This document shows positions 28,501 to 40,930 of a stretch of DNA of 64,000 bases, in pieces. The stretch covers positions 2,303,501 to 2,367,500 of the forward strand of contig JAXDDX010000057.1 in NCBI GenBank assembly GCA_034670405.1. Direction: 5' to 3'. Under the pieces are notes generated by a model. The model saw only the letters and a program-made list of their open reading frames with translations, was not told the DNA's origin and did not search any database. This DNA comes from Hoplostethus atlanticus (lineage: Eukaryota > Chordata > Actinopteri > Trachichthyiformes > Trachichthyidae). The position numbers and the translations under genes are program-made. Each line of letters begins with the position of its first letter. Positions within the stretch are counted from its first letter, which is position 1.

Positions 28501-31027
28501 TCCACCGCCTTCTGCTACCCTCAACGCATTCAGGGTCTAACTGATTTCTTGCTCGCTTGACACTTTTTTTTTTTTTTTTTTTAAGTGGCTTTCTTTTTTC
28601 AACTGAAAAAACGACGCGACAGGTCAACACTTTATTTTTTTTTGCGCAGGCAGCAGATCTCATCCCCCCGTCGTCCCGCCATTTCATCAGTAAAAGGCCA
28701 GACCACCTGAACCGCAGCTGACCCACAGCCCAGAGACTGCTGAGCCATTTGCAGAAACACTTAGCAAAGACAAATATATATATATATATATTTTTTTTTA
28801 AAATGTCTGGCAAACAGTGGGCACAGTCCTTCAAACTGCCTGGCTGCCAGACAGCACAGGGAGAGAGAGAGGTGTGTCTGCTGGTGGAGCTGCCATGTGT
28901 GGATGGATGAGGGAAGGTGGGCGGCTGGGGTGGCGCTGGCCTGGTAGACGGACGGAGCCATTATTTATTATATAGAAAGTATTATATATAATAACCGTCG
29001 TTGTTGTGATGGTGTAGTCATATTCTATGTCATAGCTGTGGGGTGAATACACTGCAGAGGGGATGACATTACACTGTGAGTATAGTAGAGTTGTAATTAC
29101 ATGGAAGGTGGAATTATCTGATGATTATACATGAAAACCCAAGTACACCCTCCAATACTCTAGGGTGTAAAAATGAGCAGATACCATGCAACTCTATCTC
29201 AAATGTCAAGCACTCTGAGGTAGCAGCCAATGTGTCAATATAAACCGCAATCCTATCGAATACTTCTGTTGATGTGGTTCGCTTTGGACACCGTACCGGA
29301 GAATTCATGTCTGTGTTTTGAATTTTGCGGTCGCTACATGGCGCCCGTAAATCGGACCGAATAAAGGGGGCCCGTGGCCAGAATTCGTACTCGATCCGAG
29401 AGCTGGAGCCTCCGAGCCGCGCGGAGATAGGAGGAGCGATTCACTGATCCCAGAAATCCCCCGTGGCATGCAGCCTGGCCCGCTCTCATCCAGCCACTGT
29501 TGGCTGTTGGACGTCGGCCCATCGGCGGCTCACAGAGCTGATCAGTCTCACAGAAACAAAAGCCGCTCTGCGCTACCGGGTTTGTTTGCCTGTGCGTGAG
29601 TGTGAGGGCTTACAGCTTCTTTTCACTGGTTTATTACGGGGTATTCTCATGGAAAGCCCGGGACTCGCTGGCCTTTCCCTTATAGCGGCTCCTCTTTTGT
29701 TGCAGTTTCTTGTCACGTGTTCAAATGCAGGTTCAAACGGTCACTGCAAAATAGCTACAGTGGAAAATGATGTGCAGCAGCCAGGCAGCTATATTAGAGA
29801 GTTTCATTGTGTCCAAAAGATGAAAGAGGAAAAGCAGAGAAGGGTGGACATTCCTCCACCGACTCAGGCTTGCCATGTTCAAGTTCAGGTCACTGCTGAA
29901 CAAAGACAACGCGGCGCGCTGAGCGTTTTCAGCGGTGATCCGTCAGGCGCTCGCTCGGGTCAGTATATGAGGCCGCAGCGAAGAAAGTTGTTGGCAGAGG
30001 GGGGATTTCTCAAAAAAATATCCCCCTCCTCCGCTGGTTAGCGAGCCACAAATCCCTGCTTTGGCCAAAGGAGTTGCTGAATGTGCAAAAAAAATAGATG
30101 GGAGGGGGGAGAGAGAGAGGGGGGGGGACAAAAAGGAGGGAGGAAAATAGTGGGCTGCCATGCAAATTAAATACAGATTTTGTGTATATGATTTTTTTTC
30201 ATGTCACAAATGAAAAAAAAAGGCAAGGATGAAAAATGGAGAGAAATAAACATGGTTGGGCTGGCTGGGCCTCTTGTTTCATTTGGCGGATTGCAGCTCA
30301 GCACCATTACAGCCCAGTCATTACCCTGGAATCCACAGTGGGGGAAAAGAAAACCAGGCCTTTTGCTTCCCCTCTTTCTTTCTCTCTTACTCTCTTTCTC
30401 TCTCACCCTCTACATCCTATACCTCTCTCTCTCTCTCTCTCGCTGTCTCCTTTTCCTCGTCCCCTCGCTCAGTCTCACCTGGCGGGTTCCCTCTATCGTC
30501 TGCTGGTAATTTAAAGGCAATTCTAATTCACTTACAAGCCCCGACGTGCTGCAGAGGGGGGGGGACTTGGGCTTGGGCTGCTTGAGGGTTGGAATGAATG
30601 TGCTGCTGGTGTGAGGTTGGATTAAAGATTTTTTTTAAGTGCCCCACTTTGAAAAAAAAGCACCAGCAAATATTGGGTTAGTGTTTACGAGGCACTCTGG
30701 CGGTCAGCGCTGAAATATGAAGAATAATATAACAAGAACCTGATCTGCAGTGCTGTGGGAAAGGAAGTGTTTTGGGTTCTGGTCACGTTATTAGTATTAT
30801 TCCTCATGAAATGGGTTCCTTTCTGGTCGGTCTGTGGCCTCCGGGTTTTACTGTTCAGTAAACAGCGGAGGGAAGAAGATGGTCTCTCGCTGCACAAGCC
30901 ACACATGAAGGAAACCCAAAAGACTTAAGCGCCTGAATCAAAAACGTATGTGCAGGAAAGCTCTCCGAGCCCGGTGCCAGGCTCACCACACAGGATACAG
31001 CAGCTAGAAGTGAGGAGGAGTGATTGG

Positions 31028-31096
31028 TGGAGGGGGGGGGTAGGGGGTGAGGGTGGCGGTGGCGGTTGGGAGGGGGGAGGGGGGAGGGGGGAGGTG
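31028..31096 (+). repeat. G-rich block with quadruplex potential
   Basis: Many runs of three to nine G separated by single A, T or C, including tandem GGGGGGA units near 31070-31092. The density of G-runs exceeds the usual four-run quadruplex pattern several times over. Confidence 0.8.
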
Positions 31097-31218
31097 GTGA
31101 AGGCTGGAAAACGGGTCGTTCTGCCCCCTTGGACCCACACAATGGGCATCACAGAGAGAGCAAAGGACTTTACACTGGAAATGAAGATAATAAAATACAT
31201 TTTAAAAATCCTCAAAAT

Positions 31219-31400
31219 ATATAATAATAATAATAATAGTTGTTGTTGGTATTATTTTTTATTATTTATTTATTTTTCCTTATTTTATTATGTTTAAAAA
31301 TGTGTGTAAAAATTTGCTTCATTTCCTCCTCCTCTTGTCCTTTGCTTTTCTATGATACTACTACTACTACTACTAATACTAATACTAATAATGATAATAA
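31219..31400. repeat. Cluster of (AAT), (GTT), (TATT) and (ACT) repeats
   Basis: (AAT)n at 31219-31238 is followed by GTT and TATT repeats, and (ACT)n passing into (AAT)-like units at about 31355-31400. Confidence 0.85.
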
Positions 31401-31656
31401 CATTGTTAAAGGACTTGAAACTGATTGGTGTCAGCATTAGAAACAGAAACAGAATCAGAGACAGAGACACACACATGACCTGCATTATCCTCAGTTCACT
31501 ACACTGGAACCAGCTTGTCATCACCATTACAAGCTAGACAGTGAACCTCTCAGGGAAAGACACATCCATTATACTTTTAAGATAACACCCCATGTGGCTC
31601 ATCCAAAATAACCAGCCAATTTTTTTTCTTACCGTGGTTTTTCCACTGCATTGACC

Positions 31657-31660
<4 letters not shown>

Positions 31661-31737
<77 letters not shown>
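31661..31737. repeat. (TG)n microsatellite, 77 bp
   Basis: The longest pure TG run in the window. Confidence 0.98.
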
Positions 31738-31738
<1 letters not shown>

Positions 31739-32249
31739 TCCGAGGCTGTCCCCTTCAAATTATCTCATCTTCTGACAGAAAGCCTCCTCTGCCTCTCATG
31801 AGTCTCCTCTTAATTCTTCTTCAGTTCTTTAATGCAGCTGGCTTCAGACGACGGGCTGAGCTGGGTTCCTGGCCCGCTGAGGCGACTTTCCATCACACTG
31901 ATGTGTGTCTGGAGACGGGGCCGGCCTCCGCCTGGCTGGCAGGCCTCATTGTCGGGGGTGAGATATGGCGCTGTGGTTCTGTACCTGGATGGTGCGGGGA
32001 GCTAGCCTGACCAGACGGCCTATTAGAGATATTTCCTGCAACTTTATCCTTTTGGGACAAAGGTCAGACGTTAATAATAACAGCAGTGATGTAGCGGCGA
32101 GTCAAAAGCTGGATCACTGTGAGGCAATAACAACCAACAGCATTAGCACAAATAAAAGTGTTAGTTTGTACTCATGTTCATATAACTTTCTTCAGTTTGA
32201 TGGATTTATGTAAGAAAGATTTCTGTCAGGCTAAAAACTGACTTATTAA

Positions 32250-32666
32250 AGGTGCCATATTTTTAGGAATTCACATTTTCAAATTGACACACATACAAGA
32301 TCCAAGATGTGCAATGAAAACATTGTTAAAATGTGATTTTGCTCGAGTGATTGAATTAAAAGTTATTGCATTTTCATCCTTTTTACAGACAAGGATGTTT
32401 TACAGGTAGTTGGCCCTGATTGGCTCCTCTCACTAACGAATTACTGAAGTCCGTCCAATCAGGCCAGTTTGCAGCATTTGAACTGGACAGCCTCCACTCA
32501 GCAGGTTCACCTCATATGAATTAGAGGACAGTACTGTGACTGTTCTGCTTGTCTTCAAATTCATTCAACTCATGGTTTAACTAAACTACATTCATTTGCA
32601 AAACATCATGAAGATTATTCTCATCCCGAGCCAACAAAACCATGAGCGCTGAATAGCACGGGACCT
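32250..32666. mobile_element. MITE flanked by TTAA, 417 bp
   Basis: TTAA at 32246-32249 and 32667-32670 bracket an element starting AGGTGCCATATT and ending GGGACCT, so the termini are inverted repeats sharing AGGT and CC. Duplicated TTAA is the target site used by piggyBac-type transposons. The interior has no coding sequence. The left 12 bases match the left end of the element at 44431 in 11 of 12 positions, which suggests one family. Inside are CTGATTGG and its complement CCAATCAG around 32416-32464, a further foldback. Superfamily assignment is inference. Confidence 0.6.
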
Positions 32667-34578
32667 TTAAGGTGGGTTTACTCTCCACTACATCCCTGAA
32701 TAATGGAGGTGAGAGATACCAGGAGGGTGGAAGGCTGAAGGGGCAGCGAAGGGGACTTGAGACATGTACATCAGTTCACAGGCTGGGGAAAAAACTGGGT
32801 AGGGAAAGTGAATTAGTAACACAACTCCCACTGAACTGGCCTTTTAGCAAAGCGCTGAACCCCAAACTGCTCCGGCAGAGCAGCTCAGCGGTAAACAGCA
32901 CAAGACTGCAGTGTGTAAACGCTCTGTGTCTCCCCGGTTAACTGCTCCCCCAGGCCGTCGCTGCAAATGAGAATATGTTCTCAATCAACTTGCCTGGATA
33001 AATAAGAATCCTGAAAGAAAAGACAAGACAATGCTGTGACCGCATTTGCACCCAGATCGTTACCGTAGAAGAACATCCCGGGATGTTTAGGGGGATGCCG
33101 GGCTGCACGCCGAACCTCCTGCCGGTGAGCATCTGTGTCATTGTGCCGGGGGGGGGGAGGGTGGCATCACTGTCCCCCCCTATTCACACCGCCCGCCATC
33201 CTCTTGTGGGCAGATTTAGCATGGTGCATTCTTCCTTTTCAAAGTGTCTGGCGGGACGGAGAGGGAACGACAGAAAAGAGAGCCTGTTTGTGACGGGACG
33301 GGGGGCGGAGCCACTGGGCACCGTGCCCGGGCTCTCTCTCCTCCCCTGGCCACGCCCCTCTTTTCGTCTCTCCTCCGCCGACAGGGGGACAACAGTTTGA
33401 GGCTTTGTCGGTCATATTAATGACTGGCAGGCCGGACCAATTTGGGTGGGGCTGGGGGGGGGATGATTTTTAATGTGTTGTTCGGCGGGGAGGAGGGGGG
33501 GAGTACGGGAGTGGGCGTGCAGGGGGTCAGGGTGTAGGGTGACGGCGTTTGTCAGTCAGTCGGGCTGACAGACAGGCGGGTCTGTGGGAACGGGTGACAG
33601 GGGCCATCCGGGGCCTTCATGGGCTAACATGGGGGCCTTTTATGAGTTTATCAAACTGCTGACCCCCCACCGCCCACGCGCACAGGAAACGTGTTGGCAG
33701 CTGAATGGAGAGATCATGTCAATGAAGAGGACAGGGGCATGGGACAAGAGGGAGGGTTAGGGAGGTTGCGAGGGGAGGGGAGGAGGGTGTGGCTGTCAGG
33801 GGTGGGGAGGGGGGGGAGAAGATGAGCAAGTGGGAAGAGAGGGTGAACTTGTGCCTCTCTCAGTACCTCTGGGTGTATGTATGTTATATTCTACTCTCTT
33901 TGATGAACTGTTGTCTCCAGACTGAGGCTGCCACAGAGCTCGAGGTTAACTGTGTGTGTCGAGTCTGCGTCGGTTAAAAACAACCCTCAGTCACACACCT
34001 TCCCTCCCCCACCCTTCCGTCTACCCGCCGGCTAAGTGCAGTATTGGTAAACAGATCATGTAGCGTTGCAGCGCCGGAGCGAGCAGCCGCACACAGATGA
34101 GCTAGGGATGGAGACGGGGTAGCGAAGGTTAAGGGAGGATGAGCTTCAGCTGTTCAAAGAGGATATTGTCGTTCTAATAACTTAAAGAGAAACTGGCGAT
34201 GAGATATGAAATATGAAAGGGTTTGCATTACGGGACCTATTCTAGTCAGGGGTGAAGGAAAACAAAGCCTCCACTATCAGGCAAAATCTTAATCCTAATC
34301 TGCCTGTGGGGGGTTCACAGATCCATAAATCCACTATTTACATGAAACTTTCCCTTTTTATCGAGCAACAAATCGTATCAACCGTCCTCTATGGGAGTTA
34401 CACAGCACATAGCTCACCCCGAACCAGACGTGTGAAAGAATAACGTGAAGTCTCTATGGAGCTCAACGTCAACCTCCCTCCTAGAGTATGCTATGGAGTT
34501 AAACACGTTTATATGAAGCTGACCTGCGACCCCTATAACTCTGTGTTTAAGGGCAGTGAAAGTGAGCCGCCTTGGTTA

Positions 34579-34585
34579 TGTGTGT

Positions 34586-34627
<42 letters not shown>
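34579..34627. repeat. (TG)n microsatellite, 49 bp
   Basis: A TG run with one TA interruption. Confidence 0.97.
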
Positions 34628-34628
<1 letters not shown>

Positions 34629-35335
34629 GGACTGGTCCAGGCTAGGCTGTCTGGATTCGAGGCCAGGGCCCCTACACCCTGCGTCTGGGCGTCTGGGTTA
34701 GGCGTCCTCCTCCATCCAGGCCCGGGCTTATTTATGACCTGAGCCGGGCCCAGTCCAACAGCCAGAGACAGAGACAGAGGGAGAGGAGGGAGAGGAGGGA
34801 GGGAGGGAGGGAGAGCTGCATACCCCCGGTGCATTCCTACGCACACCAAAAACCTGACGCACACACACATTAAAAACACACACACACACACTGCAGATAA
34901 GGAGATGGAAAGATCTCCCATGATCTCATATCAAAATCTCTGAGTGCTAGGCTGTCGGCGGAGCCATTTCCCCTCCCCTCTCACCTCCCTCTCTTTCTCT
35001 CTCTCTTCTCTTTCTCTCTTTCTTCAGAGGTAACCCTAGTCCTGTGTTTCGGGGTTTCCAGCTCTCATGTCATAAGTCTCTGTTATCGAGGATTTTCCTT
35101 TTATGACAGAAAACTCCTTTTTATTTCTTATAACTCTCCTTCTAAACCCCCCGAGACCGCTACAGAAGTGAGGAATCAGAAGATTTCAGAATATCTTCTC
35201 ACCTCTGAAACCCATATCTGAGGTGGGAGGAGCCAACTGGTGGCTTCATGGAATCAAGAGAGTGAGGCTGAAGGTAAAGCAGGTAAAGCTGACCAAGAGC
35301 ACATCGGGGGAGTCGCTGCAGGGGTGAAGGAGGGC

Positions 35336-35519
35336 TGCACTTTATTGATCTCAAGGGAGTAAATTCTCTTTTTTGCCCTCTGGTAGGGTTGCAGGTTCAG
35401 CTGCAGGTTGCAGGTAGGGATTAAGCATGTTGCTCAATGACACTTCGGCAAGCATGGCTTCACGAGGGGTCGAGTCCGAGCCGTCTGGTTTGAGGACGAC
35501 CTCGCCGACCACTGGGCCG
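35336..35519 (-). mobile_element. SINE relic, copy 2
   Basis: On the plus strand it opens with TTTATTGATCTCAAGGGAG (the 3' tail read backwards), then the core TGCTCAATGACACTTCGGCA at 35431-35450, then a degenerate head ending at ACTGGGCC. Tail, core and head appear in the same order and orientation as in copy 1 (18896-19125). The pol III boxes are decayed. Confidence 0.6.
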
Positions 35520-37906
35520 AATTGGATCGAATTGAATTTAACTGTTTCACCGGAGCAGTCGAACTTCAGCTCCTCGCTTAAGAGCAGCCATGCAGTAGAT
35601 GCTGACGGAGGGGAAGAAAGTAATTTATCGACTCTCCACGCCCGGATCATCCCAGCTGGTCCGAGGATTCAAAGTGACGAGCAGAACCTCGCTCCTCTAA
35701 CCTTCAAGGCACCGACGCCTCTTTAACGTTCAGACGGATCACAGAGACCAAACACTCCATAAAGTACAGATCTACACAACGGCTCTTCCTGCACTCATGC
35801 ATTCCTTTTTAATTCTTTCCCCCCGCTGTCTTTTCACCTTCCCTCCCATGTGGAGAGGCACGACCCTAATCTTACTTCACTGCTCAGTTATCTCCGTGTC
35901 GGTGAACTCTTAAATACCAAAAGGGGGAGAATACAGTGGACATGCGAAGCGAAAGAGAGGCCCTCACATGCCTGCTTCCGCTTTGTCAGGCCCGGGCCAA
36001 AGCGTCTCTCCGGCGCGCCGAGAGTGAAAGTGCTGCTGCTGCAGGCCGGACACGTTAAAGAGAAGGGGATGGGTAAGAGAGTGCTCCCCTGCACCTCTCT
36101 CTCTTTTTTTTTTTCATCCGCTACCCGCTTTTTTTGTGGTTAAATGCCGCGGAAAATTGGATGGCCTGGCAAAACAGAGGTGGATGTTTTTCCCCCGGAG
36201 CAGAGTGCGGATGGAGCGCATTCCAGGGGAAAGCTGTGTAAATCCCTCCATTGATTTGGTGCGAAACCCTCCTGACCTCTGGAATACATTAGCAGATTAG
36301 CCATGGAGGCCGTGAGCACACACAGCTCTCTTAGCTCAGCCGCCGCCGGGCTATTCACACTGCCGCGCCAGAAGCCCCTCAGCACAGCGCCCCCCGGATG
36401 CCAGGGGCAGATGGGCCCGCACCGCGCTCTCACACTCTCAAAACCCAATTACGCCTCAGTGTGTATGTGTGTGTGTGTGTTCATGCATGCACGTACATTT
36501 GTACTTGTATGGCGGTGCGCCGTGCCGTCAACATTATTTGAACCCAGACTGACACTGGCGCAGGTTGTTGACTCTCAAATAGTCCCTCCTGAGAGGTTGA
36601 AATAACGATTCTTTACCTCTGCCAAGTTTTATTTGCAAAACTCAGCTGCTTCTTAATCTTCACTCTGTTGTGTAACACTCCCCTTTCTATTGATGAACAC
36701 ATTGATTGGCTCTATTATATCACGGAGCCTGACAAAAACACGGTAAAACACGGGCTAAGTTGTTAAAAGCCGTACCAATACTCCCTCGACTGTCATGCAA
36801 GTTTATTGAGAGATTCACTGTAAAAGCTGAGAGTGAAGCGGTGATTTCTCCACACCGATGACAGCTCTGATTGACTGTCCACATCCTGTTGTGTGTGGAA
36901 GGTAGTGGGTCCTGATCGTGAAGGGCAGCATGACATCTTTCTGTTGCAGCTGCAGCATCTTCCCTCTTCCTCTCAGCATCCCTTCATGCAATAGCCGTTT
37001 GAAGTTTGATGTGTGCGTGCCGGGGGTGGTGTGGTTTGGTTGTTTCTTTCATGGAGCTCCAGTGCTACTGCTAAGGATTGGGGGTCCCATCCTTGTCCCA
37101 TCTGCCTTCGAAGGAGCAGCGATTAGCGGGCTGCTCTGCTTGAGGTTTGGAGCTATAGGGGAGGGTGGGGGTGTTTGTTCTCCATCTCCTGCCTCTGTCC
37201 AGAAAGACATTTGGATGGGCCAAGCCACCACCCACTGAGGGCAGATAAAAAAAAAACAATTCTGCCCAGTCTGAGCTTCACGCAAACACTGGACCCTGGG
37301 AGCTGGAAAAAAAGCTCCAAGGCAACACTAAAAGAGTTAACTGCAAATTAAGACTGAAAGGCAAAGGGGTTGGAGGGGGATAACGGAGGAAAAACAGTTT
37401 ACTGGCTTAAGTGGTGATGGAGGCTGACTCACCTGCAGCTACTCTCATGGACAGCTGCTTTTCCATTGTGTCCTAACCTTTGGGTGTTTGCTTTTCGTAA
37501 CATTGTGAGCTCATATAAAAGCCAACAGGGTGTTAATGGATCGAGCAAGTGGCCATTGACCTGGTATTGTTGCGTGTTTGCGCTCAGATGCGTGCATCTC
37601 GCTGAGGGGTGAGGGGTGGTGCTCTGGGTCAGGGGAACAGGCATCATGGTCACGGGCTACGAGGCCCACCAGGACCCCTGTGACACATGGTCCGACACCC
37701 CCCCGACAGACCCCTACACCACAGGGGCAGAGCTCACCCACCAGCCGAGCAGCCTGACACCCAGATGGTGGCTGCTTGCTCTCCCTCTGTCCAGCTGATC
37801 ATGAGTCAGGCCTGTGGATGTATGAGGCCGGTGATCTGTGACATGAACTGACACATGGGGGTAATAGTTACTCTGCAAACAAAACAACACTGTGTACACA
37901 AGCATC

Positions 37907-37908
<2 letters not shown>

Positions 37909-37940
<32 letters not shown>
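37909..37940. repeat. (AC)n microsatellite, 32 bp
   Basis: A pure AC run in intergenic DNA. Confidence 0.97.
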
Positions 37941-37942
<2 letters not shown>

Positions 37943-40146
37943 TAGTAACATTGCCAGTAAAATAACTTTAATGACAGCTTTTACCCACAAGCCTTAGGGG
38001 AAAAAACAAATGCATTTCTCATGGACACCGAAACAACAACCATGATTTATCTAGACTCGTCTGTAATTTGTCTAGACGTATTTGTCGTGGGGCTGTGACG
38101 GTCAAACACGTTGTTTTTTTTGTTTTAGTTTTTTTACTGGGGACACCAGATGAAATACACATGGCGCGCAGAATATTTCACCACCACAATCACAACCAGC
38201 GTGAGAGGAGGATGATGAGGACCACCTTCGCCATCGGATGACTCGAGGCTTTTTCGCTGGTACACCGCATCTCCGCAGAGCCGGTGAGTATGAATCTCGT
38301 AATATGGAGACACGCCAGCCTTAAAAAGTAATTTAGTCTCGGGGGTGAGATCATTCCAGTTCATTCCATTCTGTATGAAAAAAATGAAGTGAGTTGATTG
38401 ACATTGGCTGATTTTTTCCCTTGTTTTAACAAAAATCTGACTCAATACTGGACTGAACTTGTTGAAGTGAATTATTTTGACCATAACAACTGATTTTGCA
38501 AGAAAAGGTTGCCTGACCATCAACATGTCCCACACCTAGTCAATATTTGGTCAGTTTCTCAAATCCTGTGGGAAATTCCTGCTAAAATAATCAAAAGGTT
38601 AAGGACTTTCTCCAGTCCGTGTTTGCACTTCTAGGGAACTCGGTTTTCTTTCTACAGGGTCGATGAAAAGTGTCCCTGCCTGTCCTGCCGTGCGCGAGCG
38701 AGTTCCTTCCTTCTTTTTCTCTGAAAGCGTTTCCCGCCCTCCAGTTCTCTGCAGCCTGGTTAATGTTTACAGTTTTATTGATTCGGCTCGTCTACGGTTA
38801 ATGTAAGACAAACAAAGTGATCAGCGCCATTAGCACGCCGAGCCTTCAGAAGTGGCCGCGCTCCGCCAGAGAACAATTTGGTCTCTTCAATTTGAAAGCA
38901 AAACAGAGAAGCCCCTGAAGGTGCCGTGTTTTCACGCCGCCTTTGATTTACGGCCCTGTCTTCAGGTGAACCTCGGGTCACGCTCCTTTCTCTCTCTCTT
39001 TCTCTCTTTCCCTCCTTTTCTCCCATTTCCATCTCATTCTTCCTCTCTCTACATATTCTTTCCTTGGCTTCTCTTTCTCTCTCTTTTCCCTCCCTGGTTT
39101 TTTTTTTTTTTTTGATCTACTTTTTAAGCACGTTCTCTCACAGGGATGGAAAATGCACTTCACACTCTTACAAAAACAAGCACAGAGCGCTGCATTTGAG
39201 AAGGGGTGTGAAACTTAAACTGCCCGCCCCCACTCATCCCCCCACAATCCCCCACCCCCGTTCCTTATTCTATACCCTGGGGTCAGAGGTCGCCAACCTA
39301 CCATTTCTCAACCTCTCACCACTCTGACAGGACCATATTGATCCTCGGGCCCACTGCGGCCTTAACACATAATAAAAGCCACATCACAAAATATTAAGCA
39401 CAAGTTATGTCGCCGTGGCAACACAGCATTGAGTCAGCAATGGAAGGAAATAATGAAAATGGCTTTTTCTGACAGATACCGGGTGTATATACACAACAAT
39501 AGCCTCCCCTCCCCTTTGCCCCTTTACCTCTACTCTTTCTACCCTCTGCCCTCTTTCCTTTCTCTCTATCCCCTCCTGAATTCCCCTTCTGCCCTAAAAC
39601 CACCCCTCTCATCTCCCCCCCACACACACACACCCCTCCTCTCTCTCAGTTTGGTGTGAAGGATCATGGGCGGTGCGTAGCGTGGCCAGTTGTTTGTTGT
39701 CACTGTGAATTACTGTGACACACTGAAGGAGTGACAGCTCGTGCTGGGTAGGACGGGCAGGCGAGGGGCTGGGACCGGGGGTGGGGATGGAGAGAGAGAG
39801 TGTGTATGTGGGGGGGCAGGGGGGTATCTGTCGTAACCTTAACTGTGGGGCTTGCCGGGGGAAGAGACAGGGGGAGTGGTGTTCAATGTGAACATCACGG
39901 TTCTCAGGGATCGGTTTACAAGGTGTGTCTCTTTGACTTTCACTGTTACAGTAATTACAAGCTGAGGTTTTCCCACAAGGCCGTGCTGCGCTGGTTCTAC
40001 ATTTAATTACAGCAAGCAATTGACTATTTAGTTTTTCAGCATTAGCTTTGATGTAGTACACGGATAGCGCTCACCACCATGTTACACATGTACTACAAGC
40101 TTGTTTTAGTAACATTACAATTTATTTTTGCTAATCATTGTAAGTG

Positions 40147-40148
<2 letters not shown>

Positions 40149-40184
<36 letters not shown>
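40149..40184. repeat. (TG)n microsatellite, 36 bp
   Basis: A pure TG run 41 bases before the pentanucleotide satellite. Confidence 0.97.
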
Positions 40185-40185
<1 letters not shown>

Positions 40186-40225
40186 TCTATTTACAATGGC
40201 ATTCAAGACTGAAAGATTTGACTTC

Positions 40226-40930
40226 AAACTAAACTAAACTAAACTAAACTAGACTAGACTAAACTAAACCAAACCAAACCAAACCAAACTAAACTAAACT
40301 AAACTAAACTAGACTAGACTAGACTAGACTAGACTAGACTAAACCAAACTAAACTAGACTAGACTAGACTAGACTAAACCAAACTAAACTAAACTAAACC
40401 AAACTAAACAAAAGTAAACTAAACTAAACTAAACTAAACTAAACTAAACTAAACTAGACTAAACTAAACTAAACTAAACTAAACTAAACCAAACTAAACT
40501 AAACTAAGCTAGACTAGACTAGACTAGACTAAACCAAACCAAACCAAACTAAACTAGACTAAACCAAACTAAACTAAACTAGACTAAACCAAACTAAACT
40601 AAACTAGACTAGACTAGACTAGACCAAACTAGACTAAACTTAACTAAACTAGACTAGACAAGACTAAACCTAACTAAACTAAACTAAACTAGACTAAACC
40701 AAACTAAACTAAACTAAACTAAACCAAACCAAACCAAACCAAACTAAACTAAACTAGACTAGACTAGACTAAACCAAACTAAACTAGACTAGACTAGACT
40801 AGACTAGACTAGACTAAACCAAACTAAACTAAACTAAACTAAACTAAACTAAACTAGACTAGACTAGACTAGACTAGACTAAACCAAACTAAACTAGACT
40901 AGACTAGACTAGACTAGACTAAACTAAACT
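40226..40930. repeat. Pentanucleotide satellite, 141 units of AAACT/AGACT/AAACC
   Basis: A 705-base tandem array built almost only of three 5-base units, AAACT, AGACT and AAACC, with a handful of single variants (AAACA, AAAGT, AAGCT, AGACC, TAACT, AGACA). The 5-base register is kept from end to end with no insertion or deletion. Units are not randomly mixed: runs of AGACT are repeatedly followed by AAACC, AAACT, AAACT and then AGACT again, a higher-order pattern. The plus strand is A/C-rich and nearly free of G except in AGACT. Confidence 0.98.

Larger units (their letters stand above)
22786..32249. other. Intergenic region, proximal part (no gene recognised)
   Basis: Downstream of ATE1. It contains CA/GT tracts, a full CRE-like TGACGTCA at 23140-23147, motif copy B at 25434-25505, a CpG-richer patch at about 29320-29580 with a 130-codon ATG-started open frame at 29649-30041, a G-rich block at 31028-31096 and trinucleotide repeats at 31219-31400. 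No exon of a known protein was recognised on either strand. Confidence 0.7.
32671..40225. other. Intergenic region, middle part (no gene recognised)
   Basis: It contains a G-rich stretch at about 33140-33830, GT/CA tracts, SINE copy 2 at 35336-35519, and unique-looking blocks (for example 36130-36310 and 39890-40060) that could be conserved non-coding DNA but cannot be tested here. No supported coding exon was seen. Confidence 0.65.

Noticed and set aside
39800..40006. Open frame ending FSHKAVLRWFYI that looked exon-like
   Set aside because: No splice acceptor-donor pair frames it and no family is recognised; it more likely reflects a unique non-coding block.
40226..40930. CRISPR-like direct repeats
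   Set aside because: The units are 5 bases long with no spacers, and the setting is a fish genome; this is a satellite.
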